From: Chrysophaeum taylorii
Taxonomy: Eukaryota > Sar > Pelagophyceae > Pelagomonadales > Pelagomonadaceae
Length of the DNA: 52,156 bases
NCBI GenBank assembly: GCA_029834535.1
Contig: JAQMWT010000128.1
Span: 1 to 52,156 of the forward strand
Direction of reading: 5' to 3'
Positions 1-9,118 of the stretch are shown one piece after another (position 1 is the stretch's first letter; each line of letters opens with the position of its first letter). A program made the position numbers and the translations under genes. Under the pieces are notes generated by a model that saw only the letters and a program-made list of their open reading frames with translations, did not search any database and was not told the origin of the DNA.

Positions 1-195
1 ACTGTTGGTATAAGCTGAACGGCGGAAGCTGTTAGCGATGTGGGGTCGCTTACCCACGGCGTTTTGGATTGCTCAGCGGTGGAATTCGTGAGTGCAGTTT
101 TCAGCGACAAATAGCGTTGTGGGATCAAACGTGGAATTACTTCGAGTGATCGGATCCTCCGGTTTCGGAGATTCCTCATCGCCATTTGATACATT

Positions 196-903
196 ATGAT
201 ACAAATGGATACAAACGCAGACGTGCGTGAGGAAGAATCTCCTCCAGTTCTTCCCGCCGCCCCTGAGATAGGCCGCGAGGAAGGTGAATTAAGAGAGGCC
301 GAGGCAGTCGACGTTGCTGACTTGCCCCCTGACGTGCCTCCGGATACTGCCGTTTTTTCGCCGTTGAGTCCTTCGACGCCGGACCGTGGCGAGCGTGTTG
401 CGATTGAGCGCGGATCTGCAGCCCGAAGTCGACTTCGTGAAGACCTCGAGCGGAGACGTCGCGAAAATGAACGAGTAGCCGAGCGTTTTGCCCGTGAAAG
501 GGCTGAAGCGAAAGAGGACGCGGCTCGACGAGAAGTTGACATGCTCAATGACGCATTGCAGCAAGAGATTGCGACATCGAAGACCCTACGTGAAGAGGTT
601 GAACGATTTCGTCGTGAACGAGACGAATTGTTAGCCAAGCGTACGCGTCGTGAGAGTAGCCGCGAACGACCCGTGAGTCGACCCGAACCGGAAACGCCCG
701 TGAGGCAGCCCGAACCGGAAAGGAACACTGAAACGAGGAATGAACCTCCGCCCCGAGTCGATACGGAGACTGAGGGTAGGGCGGAAGCTGAGGATGAAGG
801 TACGAAAATTTTGCGGGGATTATCGCGGGGAATATCGCAGACGGTTGCGGACGCCTTCAAAAGGCCAACTCGAGCCGATCCCGTCGACCCACCTCCAGTT
901 TGA
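196..903 (+). CDS. Gag N-terminal region, acidic and coiled-coil (copy 1)
   Basis: The frame encodes about 235 residues: an acidic, proline-rich first third, then a long charged helix rich in E, R and K (roughly residues 75-150) that should form a coiled coil, then a P/E/R-rich linker. Copy 2 has the same composition and order at 22956-23756, ending in a similar LK-x-x-x-FK segment before the capsid. The ATG at 196 is the first in frame, but the true start is unproven. The frame stops at 903 and the homologous protein continues in another frame from about 899, so a frameshift separates it from the capsid. It is probably the multimerisation region of Gag; no known domain was recognised. Confidence 0.6.
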   Translation: MIQMDTNADVREEESPPVLPAAPEIGREEGELREAEAVDVADLPPDVPPDTAVFSPLSPSTPDRGERVAIERGSAARSRLREDLERRRRENERVAERFARERAEAKEDAARREVDMLNDALQQEIATSKTLREEVERFRRERDELLAKRTRRESSRERPVSRPEPETPVRQPEPERNTETRNEPPPRVDTETEGRAEAEDEGTKILRGLSRGISQTVADAFKRPTRADPVDPPPV

Positions 904-1440
904 AGCCTGACAACTTCAAACTCGTCATCGACGGCCGAGATCAGCGGCAATTCAATTTGGATTCGGCAGCGATGATGCATACTTTAGCAGATGAACATTA
1001 CTCGGTCGAGAAATTACGTTAGCTATTACCGGTGCACTTACGGGACACCGTTGCACCAATTTTCGGGAGCATTCGCGGAAATACGAGGAGCTCTGTGATG
1101 AGCTACCGCACGGTCCGTCGTTTTACTTGAAATAGGATGCTGACGATGAAGAGCATGGAGCCTCCGTTCGTCGCATCCGTCGTCTTAATAAGACGTATTG
1201 CGATAAAACGCTGGATTACTTTAGATCGACTTGCCGACCTCCGAGCACGCAGCAGGAGCTGCTCGACAAGCTGCGGAAGGTCACTCAGGCTTCAGTTCCG
1301 AAGAAGTCTGGGGAGCGGCACATGTAAACGTATTGTACCAAATTTCAATCTGAAGCCCTGGCTTTTTATACCGTGTCCAGCCGCACGATGGATGATGTCG
1401 ATATCCTCGACCACCTTATCAGTGGGTTGACATCCTAGGA
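899..1440 (+). pseudogene. Gag capsid region, broken by stops (copy 1)
   Basis: In frame 2 this reads as the counterpart of the copy 2 capsid at 23717-24300 (shared pieces such as GRDQ, LPV-LRDTVAPIF, ASVPK and TYCTKFQSEA). It carries several in-frame stops where copy 2 has sense codons (near 1021, 1132, 1327 and 1436), plus an apparent small indel near 1070. The capsid of this copy therefore cannot be made as one protein. The domain assignment as retrotransposon capsid rests on its position between the coiled coil and the zinc motif and on its helical character. Confidence 0.65.
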
Positions 1441-1441
1441 G

Positions 1442-2560
1442 TTGAGTACCCGTGTGCGGACTATGAGGAGCGGACATCCTGATAGTTACTTGACTTTTAA
1501 GTCGATGGTGGCGCTTATTACGCGGCTCGATAACGACTTTCGAAAGTTGATGGAAGAGGAGAAGGACCAAGGACCTCCTAATCCGAAATCGAATAAACCG
1601 CCGCGAGGGCGGGGAGGTCGAGCTATGGCCTCCGATCAACAAGCTAAGCAAGATGCGGATAAACCGTCTGGGAATACGGATCCGCTGATCTTACGAGATC
1701 CTTCTTGGTGGTGCAAGAAGACGTGCAAGGACTGCGGATTCTTATGGACCACCCATGATGAAGATGAACACGGAAATCGCGTGTTTTGCAACCGCGATCC
1801 GGACCGTTATTACTGTGCGATGTGGAAACGCATTCAAAAGCAGAAGAAGCAACCCACATCGCGCTCCGATTGGGAGAAGCGTGATGATGCATCTCATGCG
1901 AACGCCACGCGCGGATCGGAGCCCTCTAATGAAATTCAAACGGCCCTCGCCGATCTTGGAACCACAATGGCGACCATGGTGAGCGAGGTCAGAGGCATCA
2001 AGGATACTACGTCGTTTTCTACACGACAGCGAGACGGACGATCACCTTCTAGACGATCGTCGCGCCGACATCGAAGCCAGAGCCCTGATGGAAAGGCCAA
2101 TACTCCTCAAACTAGCCCGAGTCCCCGCCGTCACCGGAGCTCTAGTCGCAATTCGCGCCGGCGCCGACGTCATCGACATTACGATGACGAATATGACGGA
2201 GGTCGATATCAGGATAGTTCGGGACATTCGAGCGCAACTTTCGCGTTCCAATCTTTATGCGACGCGCCGCCATCGTCGGGAGTTGCCTTTTACCCGACGG
2301 CGCGCCCCGCCCGAGTCTCCGATGATGTTGCCGATGTCGCTGTGATGAGCAGCCATCGTTTGCAACAGGAGCAAAATACCACCAACGATCGGATCGTTCG
2401 GTGGCCTTCTACATCGCATGTAGAAGCAATATCAGATGCTACTTTGGATTCTCCGCACTACTGGGAAGACTCAGATTCGGAGACCGACGAGCCCATGCCG
2501 CAGGTTCCAGTGTCCCCCCCATTCGTCAATGTGCATGTCTTGCAGGGCAGTTCACGATGA
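1442..2560 (+). CDS. Gag C-terminal: capsid end, zinc-binding motif, Arg/Ser-rich tail (copy 1)
   Basis: Continues the capsid (RTMRSGHP segment) and then gives a cysteine/histidine cluster reading C-x2-C-x6-H-x4-H-x5-C near 1728-1795. This is not the classical CCHC knuckle but probably plays the same nucleic-acid-binding role. It is followed by an RS-rich stretch (about 2010-2190) and an acidic tail. Copy 2 repeats the same order. The first codon shown is TTG after an in-frame TAG, so this is a piece of a longer frame, not a gene start. The RS-like region is unusual for Gag and may bind RNA or SR-type partners (inference). Confidence 0.65.
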   Translation: MSTRVRTMRSGHPDSYLTFKSMVALITRLDNDFRKLMEEEKDQGPPNPKSNKPPRGRGGRAMASDQQAKQDADKPSGNTDPLILRDPSWWCKKTCKDCGFLWTTHDEDEHGNRVFCNRDPDRYYCAMWKRIQKQKKQPTSRSDWEKRDDASHANATRGSEPSNEIQTALADLGTTMATMVSEVRGIKDTTSFSTRQRDGRSPSRRSSRRHRSQSPDGKANTPQTSPSPRRHRSSSRNSRRRRRHRHYDDEYDGGRYQDSSGHSSATFAFQSLCDAPPSSGVAFYPTARPARVSDDVADVAVMSSHRLQQEQNTTNDRIVRWPSTSHVEAISDATLDSPHYWEDSDSETDEPMPQVPVSPPFVNVHVLQGSSR

Positions 2561-3113
2561 TGACGTTAGACCTTTTGAGTTGACGTCGGGGACGACGTCT
2601 TCTTTTCCTACGCCCTCCCCCGAGACCGTTTTAGCCGATATTTTGGCCGATACAGTTTTGGTCGCAACAGAGCAGACCACAGAGGCGCCGATGGAGGAGA
2701 AGTTGACGGGAATGTCCGATTTGATGGACGAGAAACGACGATTGCTAGAAGAGATAAAGGAGGAAGTATATGTGCCTCCGATTGAGGAGTGTCAGAATTT
2801 GTTGTCAGCGAAACTGGGGAATGAGGAAGCAGCCGATGCGGCGAGCGCCAATATAGATTCAGCGGCGAGATGTGGAACGCCAGATATGGCAGCGGTGACA
2901 ATGCAGATGCCGGGCGATGCGAAACCGGAGATACGATGTCATCACACTGCACTTTCGCCGAGCGATGGGGAAAAGATCGAGCAAGACCTCATCACCATTG
3001 GTTGTTTGGACCCTGGTCCACTTACGTTTATAGTTGGTCATATTTATAGACGACGAGACGGGCCGAAGTTCGCAACGACTTTAGGCGTGGATGGACTGGC
3101 TGATGTCTCCTAA
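2436..3113 (+). CDS. Gag-Pol junction and N-terminal half of protease (copy 1)
   Basis: An acidic linker with a helix (EEKLTG to IKEE) is followed by a conserved block (LSPSDGEKIEQDL, CLDPG, GPKFATT) shared with copy 2 at 26260-26440. It ends at a GVDGLADVS segment that sits where retropepsins have their D-[ST]-G-A active site; here the Asp remains but the following residues differ. The frame runs into a stop a few codons before the short retroposon at 3131. The other half of the protease, with the LLGARDIRVLG signature, resumes beyond the insertion at 3492. Protease function is inferred from these two halves together. Confidence 0.55.
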   Translation: MLLWILRTTGKTQIRRPTSPCRRFQCPPHSSMCMSCRAVHDDDVRPFELTSGTTSSFPTPSPETVLADILADTVLVATEQTTEAPMEEKLTGMSDLMDEKRRLLEEIKEEVYVPPIEECQNLLSAKLGNEEAADAASANIDSAARCGTPDMAAVTMQMPGDAKPEIRCHHTALSPSDGEKIEQDLITIGCLDPGPLTFIVGHIYRRRDGPKFATTLGVDGLADVS

Positions 3114-3130
3114 ATTTGTCGTGGGATGCT

Positions 3131-3491
3131 CTTACCCTGATCGCCGACTGCGGTTGCGATGGAGGACGGTGCCTCATGAATCCTGAGCCTTGCGAGGGCA
3201 TCCGCCCTCCCGGCGTAGGTTGGCACCTATTCGCCTCCCGGGCGGGCCGGTTGGCAGCCGGAACGTTCGCAGTGGGACGGGGTATGGCCGGGGGGCGAAG
3301 ACGGAAGGTTATCGACGAGTTGGTTGTCAGTCACATCGCGGTCTCCTCGTCGCATGGCGACAAGCTTGATGGTCACTCTCCGCCGACCGACCTTTCGGCG
3401 CTCCTCGTCTACAGGCCCGTGATTCCGGACTGGCACCTGTCGGTCCGGCCTGGCTCCCATGCTCGGGAGAGGTCTGAAGTTAGTTAGTTAG
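3131..3491 (+). mobile_element. Short non-autonomous retroposon, family A (copy A1)
   Basis: An element of about 360 bp begins CTTACCCTGATCGCCGA and ends GTCTGAAG(TTAG)n. Its first 150 bases or so and its last 80 or so resemble the two ends of the LINE at 12568-16031, while the middle is unrelated to that LINE copy. Near-identical copies lie at 6148-6516 (+) and 46081-46441 (-), and a 5'-truncated one at 47401-47630 (+). It has interrupted the protease of the Ty3 element; comparison with copy 2 shows little or no target duplication here. The open frame of about 100 codons across it is probably incidental. Confidence 0.85.
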
Positions 3492-5795
3492 GTCGAAAAA
3501 CTGGCAAAGGATAGCATCATCTTTGACCGGGGCGATCTTCCAGTCGAGCGCGCCCTGTACGGGTCAGGATTGAACAAGACGACTATCCACAAATGGGTCG
3601 CATTGCGGATTGCGCTTGTGGACGACGTGGCCGTTCTAGCTGTTGCTATTGTGGCCGATACTAATCATCTATTTTTGCTGGGAGCGCGCGATATTCGGGT
3701 GTTGGGAGCCATAGTGGACTACCCGCGAAATCGCATTGCGTTTCTCCGCACACAAGTCGCTTATGGGCGCAAGAAGTTAGAGGTGCAGGATCGACGAGTC
3801 GATTCTCCGATTTTGACGTTCAGGACAACTTATGACGATCGCAATCCCGTGGTAGTTCAGGTTTATGGGCAACAGCACCATGCGATGCAAAAGAGCCTGA
3901 GCACAGTTGAGAACCGAGTCTACCCTCGCTTGTGCGAGATTGTAGACCTCCAACGTCCATCGCCGAAACGAGCGGGAGCTTCGACGACTTGGGGAGTCCC
4001 TCCAGTTATGCCTTCTCAAAGTTCGAACAGCGATGCCTATGAAGTGATGGCCTATGCTGCGCGCACGATGAAGGTCGAGCCTGTGAGCACCTACTGCGTG
4101 CCAGTCGCTCTTTCAGAGCCCATGGAAACTGGGCAAGTTCTCGTTGCTACGTCTTCCGGGTACGAGCAACTCGGGGTAGTCGATGGAATGTGTTCTTCTC
4201 CTGAGGATCATGATAAGTTCACAGCTCGAGTGGCGATATCCTCTACCCAGGATGTGCCGACCGTGATTACTCAAGGTGAAGTCATTGCGCTGGGCGATAT
4301 TGTTCGTTTTGATGACGAGCTGAATGCTGAGACGGTCGACGATTTAACGAAGGATGGTGAAGCCGAATCTAACAAGGCTAACCTATCATTCACTGTTTCG
4401 GTCGCAAGCCATCTGACTCAAGGCGATGCGGCTCCCGAACCGATGCTTTTGAGCTCGGTGCAGAAGGCGTCTCCTTCTGCCGATCAGAAGAAGAATTCTC
4501 GTCGAGAATCGCTCGGTGACGACGATTTCGACCGACGAACTGACGAGGAGGAAAAGAAATGCCGAGAAGTTACAGAAGGCGAGATTCGCCGAAGGTTTGA
4601 AAAGGTCCATTGGGTGCCGATCACGTATCGCAAGGTTGTGATGCTCTTTAGCGGCGCCGGAGGAAGTACTTTAGGACTGCAACGAGCGAACGAGTTGTGC
4701 GGGATGTCGTTTCGAGTCGTCCTTGCTCTTGACTCTTCAACAGCTGCCAACAAGGTTCATCAGAAGAATTTTCCAAAGATACCTGTGGTTCAGCACACGC
4801 TCTGCGGACGATATGGCTCGACCCTCCGATTGATCAAGGCGTATTTGCCTGAAGCGGAATGGTCATCGTCGATGTGTATAGCGTCTCCACCCTGCGTTCA
4901 TTCAGCACTCTGCAACTTGACATCCAGAGATGTTGGCAGGGGTGTTACGGCCACTAACTGGACGATGAAGCTGTGCAAAATGGCTGGCTTCATGATGTGG
5001 CTGATTGAACAGGAGGCGTCCATTATTTCGTATATAGCGCGCTTACACCCTTACGTGTACGTCGTCAATTTTCATGATATCACGCCCACTCTGATGAGCT
5101 CTCGCGTGCGATTGTTGGTTTCCAGTCACCCACTGCACTTGCAGGAGGCTCCGAAGACATGTGTGAACATGCAACAAAAAATTGCTGCAGCTTTAGGTTA
5201 TGCTCATGAACGCCACCTGCTCCAGCTGAATAATCTTGGCTCGCCCCGAAAAGCAACAGATACGGCTTACACCGTTACGCGAGTTCCTCTTCGTTTGGGA
5301 CCGCATCGCTCGGACACTCAGCCTTTGACTCTCGAGATGACGGCCGAGTTGCTCACGATGCCGGTGGAACAAGATTGGGCTAGCTTGTATAAGACAGATT
5401 CGTGCAAACATTTAGCGTCTGTCGTCACTCCAGACACTCTTGCGATTTTAGCAGTCGATCTGCACAACTCCGTGACCAGAGGTTTCCGCCAAAGTGGCGA
5501 AGTCCTGCCGACCGCGTTGAGCCCGACAGATCGATCCTTTGAGCAGCATTTGCGAATCTCCGACACAACCTTTCGTCACGTACAGATTCCGCTGTTAAAT
5601 GCGCGTACTCGTGTCGTTAAGTGGGTGTCAAAAGATGATCTCCATGATCCCACTAAATCGGTACCGCCAGAAGTCCCTATGCTTCCGCTTCCAGCAGATG
5701 CGCCGGGGACGGCTCATGATTTTTCTGCTGCCCCCCCCGACAATCAAAAATGGACGTTCCGCCGGATCCTGAACCTGAACAGGAGCCGAAAGTAA
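3492..5795 (+). CDS. Protease C-terminal half fused to cytosine-5 DNA methyltransferase (copy 1)
   Basis: One uninterrupted frame. It opens with the end of the protease (LLGARDIRVLGAIVDYP near 3680-3725, the hydrophobic-G-R/D signature of retropepsins). About 200 residues of linker follow, then a C5-methyltransferase. Counting from 3570, residues 360-365 are the SAM-binding motif FSGAGG. ALDSS with N-F-P downstream matches motif II. SPPC has the catalytic Cys at residue 442 (codon 4893-4895). The motif VI position reads E-Q-E rather than E-N-V. S-S-R-V-R-L-L-V matches motif VIII (Q-x-R-x-R), and a degenerate motif X (SVVTPDT) lies near 5420. The likely reaction is methyl transfer from SAM to cytosine C5. 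No chromatin-reading domain is visible. The stop at 5793 precedes the RT linker in another frame. Confidence 0.88.
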   Translation, partial: VEKLAKDSIIFDRGDLPVERALYGSGLNKTTIHKWVALRIALVDDVAVLAVAIVADTNHLFLLGARDIRVLGAIVDYPRNRIAFLRTQVAYGRKKLEVQDRRVDSPILTFRTTYDDRNPVVVQVYGQQHHAMQKSLSTVENRVYPRLCEIVDLQRPSPKRAGASTTWGVPPVMPSQSSNSDAYEVMAYAARTMKVEPVSTYCVPVALSEPMETGQVLVATSSGYEQLGVVDGMCSSPEDHDKFTARVAISSTQDVPTVITQGEVIALGDIVRFDDELNAETVDDLTKDGEAESNKANLSFTVSVASHLTQGDAAPEPMLLSSVQKASPSADQKKNSRRESLGDDDFDRRTDEEEKKCREVTEGEIRRRFEKVHWVPITYRKVVMLFSGAGGSTLGLQRANELCGMSFRVVLALDSSTAANKVHQKNFPKIPVVQHTLCGRYGSTLRLIKAYLPEAEWSSSMCIASPPCVHSALCNLTSRDVGRGVTATNWTMKLCKMAGFMMWLIEQEASIISYIARLHPYVYVVNFHDITPTLMSSRVRLLVSSHPLHLQEAPKTCVNMQQKIAAALGYAHERHLLQLNNLGSPRKATDTAYTVTRVPLRLGPHRSDTQPLTLEMTAELLTMPVEQDWASLYKTDSCKHLASVVTPDTLAILAVDLHNSVTRGFRQSGEVLPTALSPTDRSFEQHLRISDTTFRHVQIPLLNARTRVVKWVSKDDLHDPTKSVPPEVPMLPLPADAPGTAHDFSAAPPDNQKWTFRRILNLNRSRK

Positions 5796-5874
5796 GGAGC
5801 GAGCCGAATGTGCGCGTCAAAGGTGAAAAGACCAATAAGAGCCACCCTGAGGTGAGGTTCAAATACGGAGAAAA

Positions 5875-6147
5875 TTGGATGTGCCATGGAAGGATGCGCC
5901 GCGTGATGCGGGCGGTGTACCGTTACCGCAGACTCCCGAGCACGTCAAGGACAATGATGCGATGAAAGTCGTAATTCCGACGAAGGAAGAAGTCGAAAAA
6001 GTTGTTCGAGATCTGGGAATTCCCGACAACCCGCATCTGGATGATGATGCGAAGATGATGTTGAGCCACTGCGTGCAATACGCGTGGGCTTTCTTTGATC
6101 CGATTATGAGACCCGTGGACTCACCACCGGTTTCTCTACGATTTAAA
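5875..6147 (+). CDS. Linker to reverse transcriptase, N-terminal part (copy 1)
   Basis: Encodes a conserved segment (DVPWKDAPRDA, IPTKEEVEK, NPHLDDDA, MRPVDSPPVS) found in the same place in copy 2 (28845-29115). It joins the methyltransferase to the first strand of RT. The reading frame is interrupted by the family A retroposon at 6148 and resumes beyond it with DANPRPIKMTPYRL. Function is unknown; it is probably part of the Pol polyprotein just before RT. Confidence 0.55.
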
Positions 6148-6516
6148 TCCTTACCCTGATCGCCGACCGCATGGTTGCGATGGAGGACGGTGCCTCATGA
6201 ATCCTGAGCCTTGCGAGGGCATCCGCCCTCCCGGCGTAGGTTGGCACCTACTCGCCTCCCGGGCGGGCCGGTTGGCAGCCGGAACGTTCGCAGTGGGACG
6301 GGGTATGGCCGGGGGGCGCAGACGGAAGGTTATCGACGAGTTGGTTGTCAGTCACATCGCGGTCTCCTCGTCGCATGGCGACAAGCTTGATGATCACTCT
6401 CCGCCGACCCACCTTTCGGCGCCCCTCGTCTACAGGCCCGTGATTCCGGACTGGCTCCTGTCGGTCCGGCCTGGCTCCCATGCTCGGGAGAGGTCTGAAG
6501 TTAGTTAGTTAGTTAG
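6148..6516 (+). mobile_element. Short non-autonomous retroposon, family A (copy A2)
   Basis: Nearly identical to the copies at 3131 and 46081: 5' end CTTACCCTGATCGCCGA, 3' end TCTGAAG(TTAG)n. It interrupts the stretch just before RT. Comparison with the uninterrupted sequence in copy 2 (around 29110) shows the target; TTAAA occurs at 6143-6147 and again at 6517-6521, consistent with a short target duplication, though the tail itself ends in TTA. Confidence 0.87.
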
Positions 6517-6521
6517 TTAAA

Positions 6522-7500
6522 GACGCAAACCCACGACCGATCAAGATGACGCCTTATAGGTTGACGCCAGCAAAGCTCGAGTGTCTCAGAAAGCAGATCA
6601 CTGAGTGGTGTCGCGATGGAGTCATCCGACCGGCGAACTCTCCGTGGGGATTCCCTGTACTGGTGCTGCCTAAGAAGGGAGCAGAGGCCGGGACGTCGAA
6701 CGCTTTTCGTGCTGCAGTTGACTTGCGTCAGCTCAATGACAGTTGGCCGAATATTCGTCATGATGATGCTTTGGCTTTTCTTGTCATGCGCCGTTGGCGG
6801 ACGTGCATTGATATTCGATAGGGTTATCATAACCTACGTTTGGACGCCGCCGCTCAGGACGCCGTTACGATGGTTAGTCCACTTGGAGCCCCTAGTTTCT
6901 TGCGCTTGCCTGTAGGAGCACAAACAGCAGGAGCTCTCTTTTGTAAGCAGATGGCTAGCGATTTGTCCACATGGATGTATAAGGACTTGGTCGGGTTTGT
7001 CGACGATATTATGATGGGATCGGATGAACTCCACCGACATTTACAAGTTTTGATTGAAGTGTTGTGCCATTTAGCGCAGCGATGATATAGTGGGCGAACT
7101 TCGAAGTTCCACCTTCTCAAGGATGAAATCGAGTTTTTGGGACATATTTCGACTCCGGAAGGCTTGAAGCCGAAGCCCAAGACGTTAGAAGCGTTGCAGC
7201 AGATGCCGGTTCCTGGTACGTTGCCTAATACGTCCCCGAAGACCCAGATTCGATCTTCCATTGGCATGAGCAACTATTGCCGCCGATATGTGAAGAATTA
7301 TTCGAAGATTGTGGAGCCGCTTAGCCGATTGTGTCTTGAAGGCGTTAAGTTTGAGTGGACGCCTGAGTGCCAAAGGCATGGGATACGATCATCGAAGCTT
7401 TGGTGGACTCTCGCGGAGTTTATCATCCTGACTACGATCTTCCTTTTCAGATCCGCTCGGATGCTTCCAAGGATGGTCTGGGCGCGTATCTTTTCAGCTC
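6522..7500 (+). pseudogene. Reverse transcriptase, Ty3 type, broken (copy 1)
   Basis: RT motifs appear in order: PYRLTPAKLE, a strand with SPWGFPVLVLPKKG, AAVDLRQLND, TCIDIR, and the catalytic FVDDIMMGSD near 6997-7026. The connection domain (FLGHISTPEG, GMSNYCRRYVKNYSKI) follows. Breaks relative to copy 2 are a TAG at 6819 in place of Trp, an in-frame TGA near 7083, and a frameshift near 7375 that displaces the start of RNase H. The protein is Ty3/gypsy-like by the F-V-D-D box and the order RT-RNase H-integrase. Confidence 0.88.
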
Positions 7501-8154
7501 GTGGAAGTCAAGGACGAAACCGGCAAGGTGACACGAGAGGAACGAGTAATTGAGTATTGGAGCCGAGCTGTGCCGAAAGAGATGCGGAACTATGAGCCTC
7601 GCCGGCTAGAGCTACTGGCAGTTATTCTTTCTCTTGAGCATTTCCGCTCTTATATCGAAGGTCACAAGACGATCCTTGAAACAGATCATCGCAACTTGAC
7701 GTTTTTACGAAAGGCGAAGCACTCGTCTGGGCAGTTGGCTCGATGGGCGATGCGGCTCGCCAACTTTGATCCTGAATTGGGTTACAAACCAGGGAAGTCG
7801 CCGGGAATGAGTATCCCTAACTGTCCCTCTCGCAATCCTATAGATCATGTCATCGAGACGGACGAGTTTGGTGAACCCTTAAACCACGCGTATCTAGTGT
7901 GCCAAGAACTCCCCCGCCCTGTCGATGATGAAGGAGTACCTTTACCTGGGTGCCATGTCATTCTGTCGTTTGTTACGACTGAGTTGCCTGTGGAGGAAGA
8001 GGAAGAAGACCTCGATGATCCGATGCAATTGGTCACGTCTCATGCTACGAAACAACGTCAGAAGCAACGTCTGCAGACCCAGCCTAGTATTTTCCGTTAT
8101 GCCGATGACTACCAAGAGTACATCGGCAAGATTCCTATCATTATTATTGGTTAA
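7501..8154 (+). CDS. RNase H domain, Ty3 type (copy 1)
   Basis: Contains the typical segment EYWSRAVPKEMRNYEPR then RLELLAVILSLEHFR (conserved Glu) and ETDHRNLTFL (conserved Asp). The first catalytic Asp block (SDASKDGLGA in copy 2) lies upstream, frameshifted here. Downstream is a linker rich in acidic residues. The frame ends at 8154, and homology continues in the integrase frame from about 8150, so a small indel separates them. It would degrade the RNA of RNA:DNA hybrids during reverse transcription. Confidence 0.82.
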   Translation: MEVKDETGKVTREERVIEYWSRAVPKEMRNYEPRRLELLAVILSLEHFRSYIEGHKTILETDHRNLTFLRKAKHSSGQLARWAMRLANFDPELGYKPGKSPGMSIPNCPSRNPIDHVIETDEFGEPLNHAYLVCQELPRPVDDEGVPLPGCHVILSFVTTELPVEEEEEDLDDPMQLVTSHATKQRQKQRLQTQPSIFRYADDYQEYIGKIPIIIIG

Positions 8155-9109
8155 TTTGACATTGGAAGAGACAGCCAAAGAGCAGATCACTGATGCTACA
8201 TGCGAGGACATTCGTTATCGCATGGCTCTGGGCCATTCTCTTCGTCGGTACGGGGCCAATTATCGCTATAAAGTGGTGAAAGGAGTTATCTACCGTGCCG
8301 CACCTGACTTGCACCCGATGATAGTCGCACCCCGAACTTTACGGACGCGCATCATCCGATTGTACCATGACACACCTCTCAATGGTGGTCACATGGGTCG
8401 TCAAAGTACAGTGCAGTCGATACTTGAACGTTTTTGGTGGTCCCATATGTCTAATGAGGTGGGTGCTTACATTGCTGGTTGCATAGTGTGCAAGAAAGCT
8501 CGTAGAGCAGGTCTGCTTCAGCAACCGGTGTATGATGGTGATTGCGCCGTCCTTTGTATGGATTTGTTTGGACCTTTGCCCAGTGCTGGTCCCGAGACAT
8601 ATCTGATCATCTTTTTTTATCCATTTTCTCATTTCTTGATTCTCGACGTACTACACCACAAGACTGCTGAGTCAATCCTCGAGTCTTTTGTCGCGAATAT
8701 ATTACTCAAAGGTTATCTACCTCTGAGGATTCGTACCGACAATGGGAAAGAGTTCGTCAACAAGTCGATGGAAGAGTTTTGTCATCTCTTCAATGTTCGG
8801 TATAGTACCACGATTCCGCATCATGCTCAGGCTAATCCTGCGGAAAGGGTCAACCGCTTTGTCAAGGCTTTCCTCCGTGCGTGCCTTCAAAACCGCAAGA
8901 TCACGGAATGGCCCGAATTCGCGGAGTACATTGCTTTTTGCTACAATCGTAAGTTTATTCCGGGAACTCAGATCTCACCTTTCATGCTTCGTCTTAACCG
9001 GCAGCCTTTATTGCCAGCCGATTACACGATTATGGATCTTGATGTCCGCCGCCTGCCGAAAACTCGCTCCGATGTTGTGGCAGAGACTCGCGAGAGGCTG
9101 AAGTTCTAA
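8150..9109 (+). CDS. Integrase, N-terminal zinc and catalytic core (copy 1)
   Basis: The zinc-binding region reads H-x3 to 4-H (LYHDTPLNGGHMG) followed by CIVCKKA. The DDE core follows: CMDLFGPLPS (Asp), IRTDNGKEFVN (Asp) and PAERVNRF (Glu). The frame is open from 7925, but the part before about 8150 overlaps the RNase H frame and is spurious. A TAA at 9107-9109 replaces a Tyr codon seen in copy 2, cutting off the C-terminal third. It would join the element cDNA to host DNA. Confidence 0.85.
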   Translation, partial: VNLTLEETAKEQITDATCEDIRYRMALGHSLRRYGANYRYKVVKGVIYRAAPDLHPMIVAPRTLRTRIIRLYHDTPLNGGHMGRQSTVQSILERFWWSHMSNEVGAYIAGCIVCKKARRAGLLQQPVYDGDCAVLCMDLFGPLPSAGPETYLIIFFYPFSHFLILDVLHHKTAESILESFVANILLKGYLPLRIRTDNGKEFVNKSMEEFCHLFNVRYSTTIPHHAQANPAERVNRFVKAFLRACLQNRKITEWPEFAEYIAFCYNRKFIPGTQISPFMLRLNRQPLLPADYTIMDLDVRRLPKTRSDVVAETRERLKF

Positions 9110-9118
9110 ACCGCTACG

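Noticed and set aside
3179..3487. Open frame of about 100 codons starting MNPEPCEG in the short retroposons
   Set aside because: Three copies share it, but the opposite strand is open too, the sequence is GC-rich, no domain is visible, and a truncated copy lacks the start. Most simply a by-product of copying a non-coding element.
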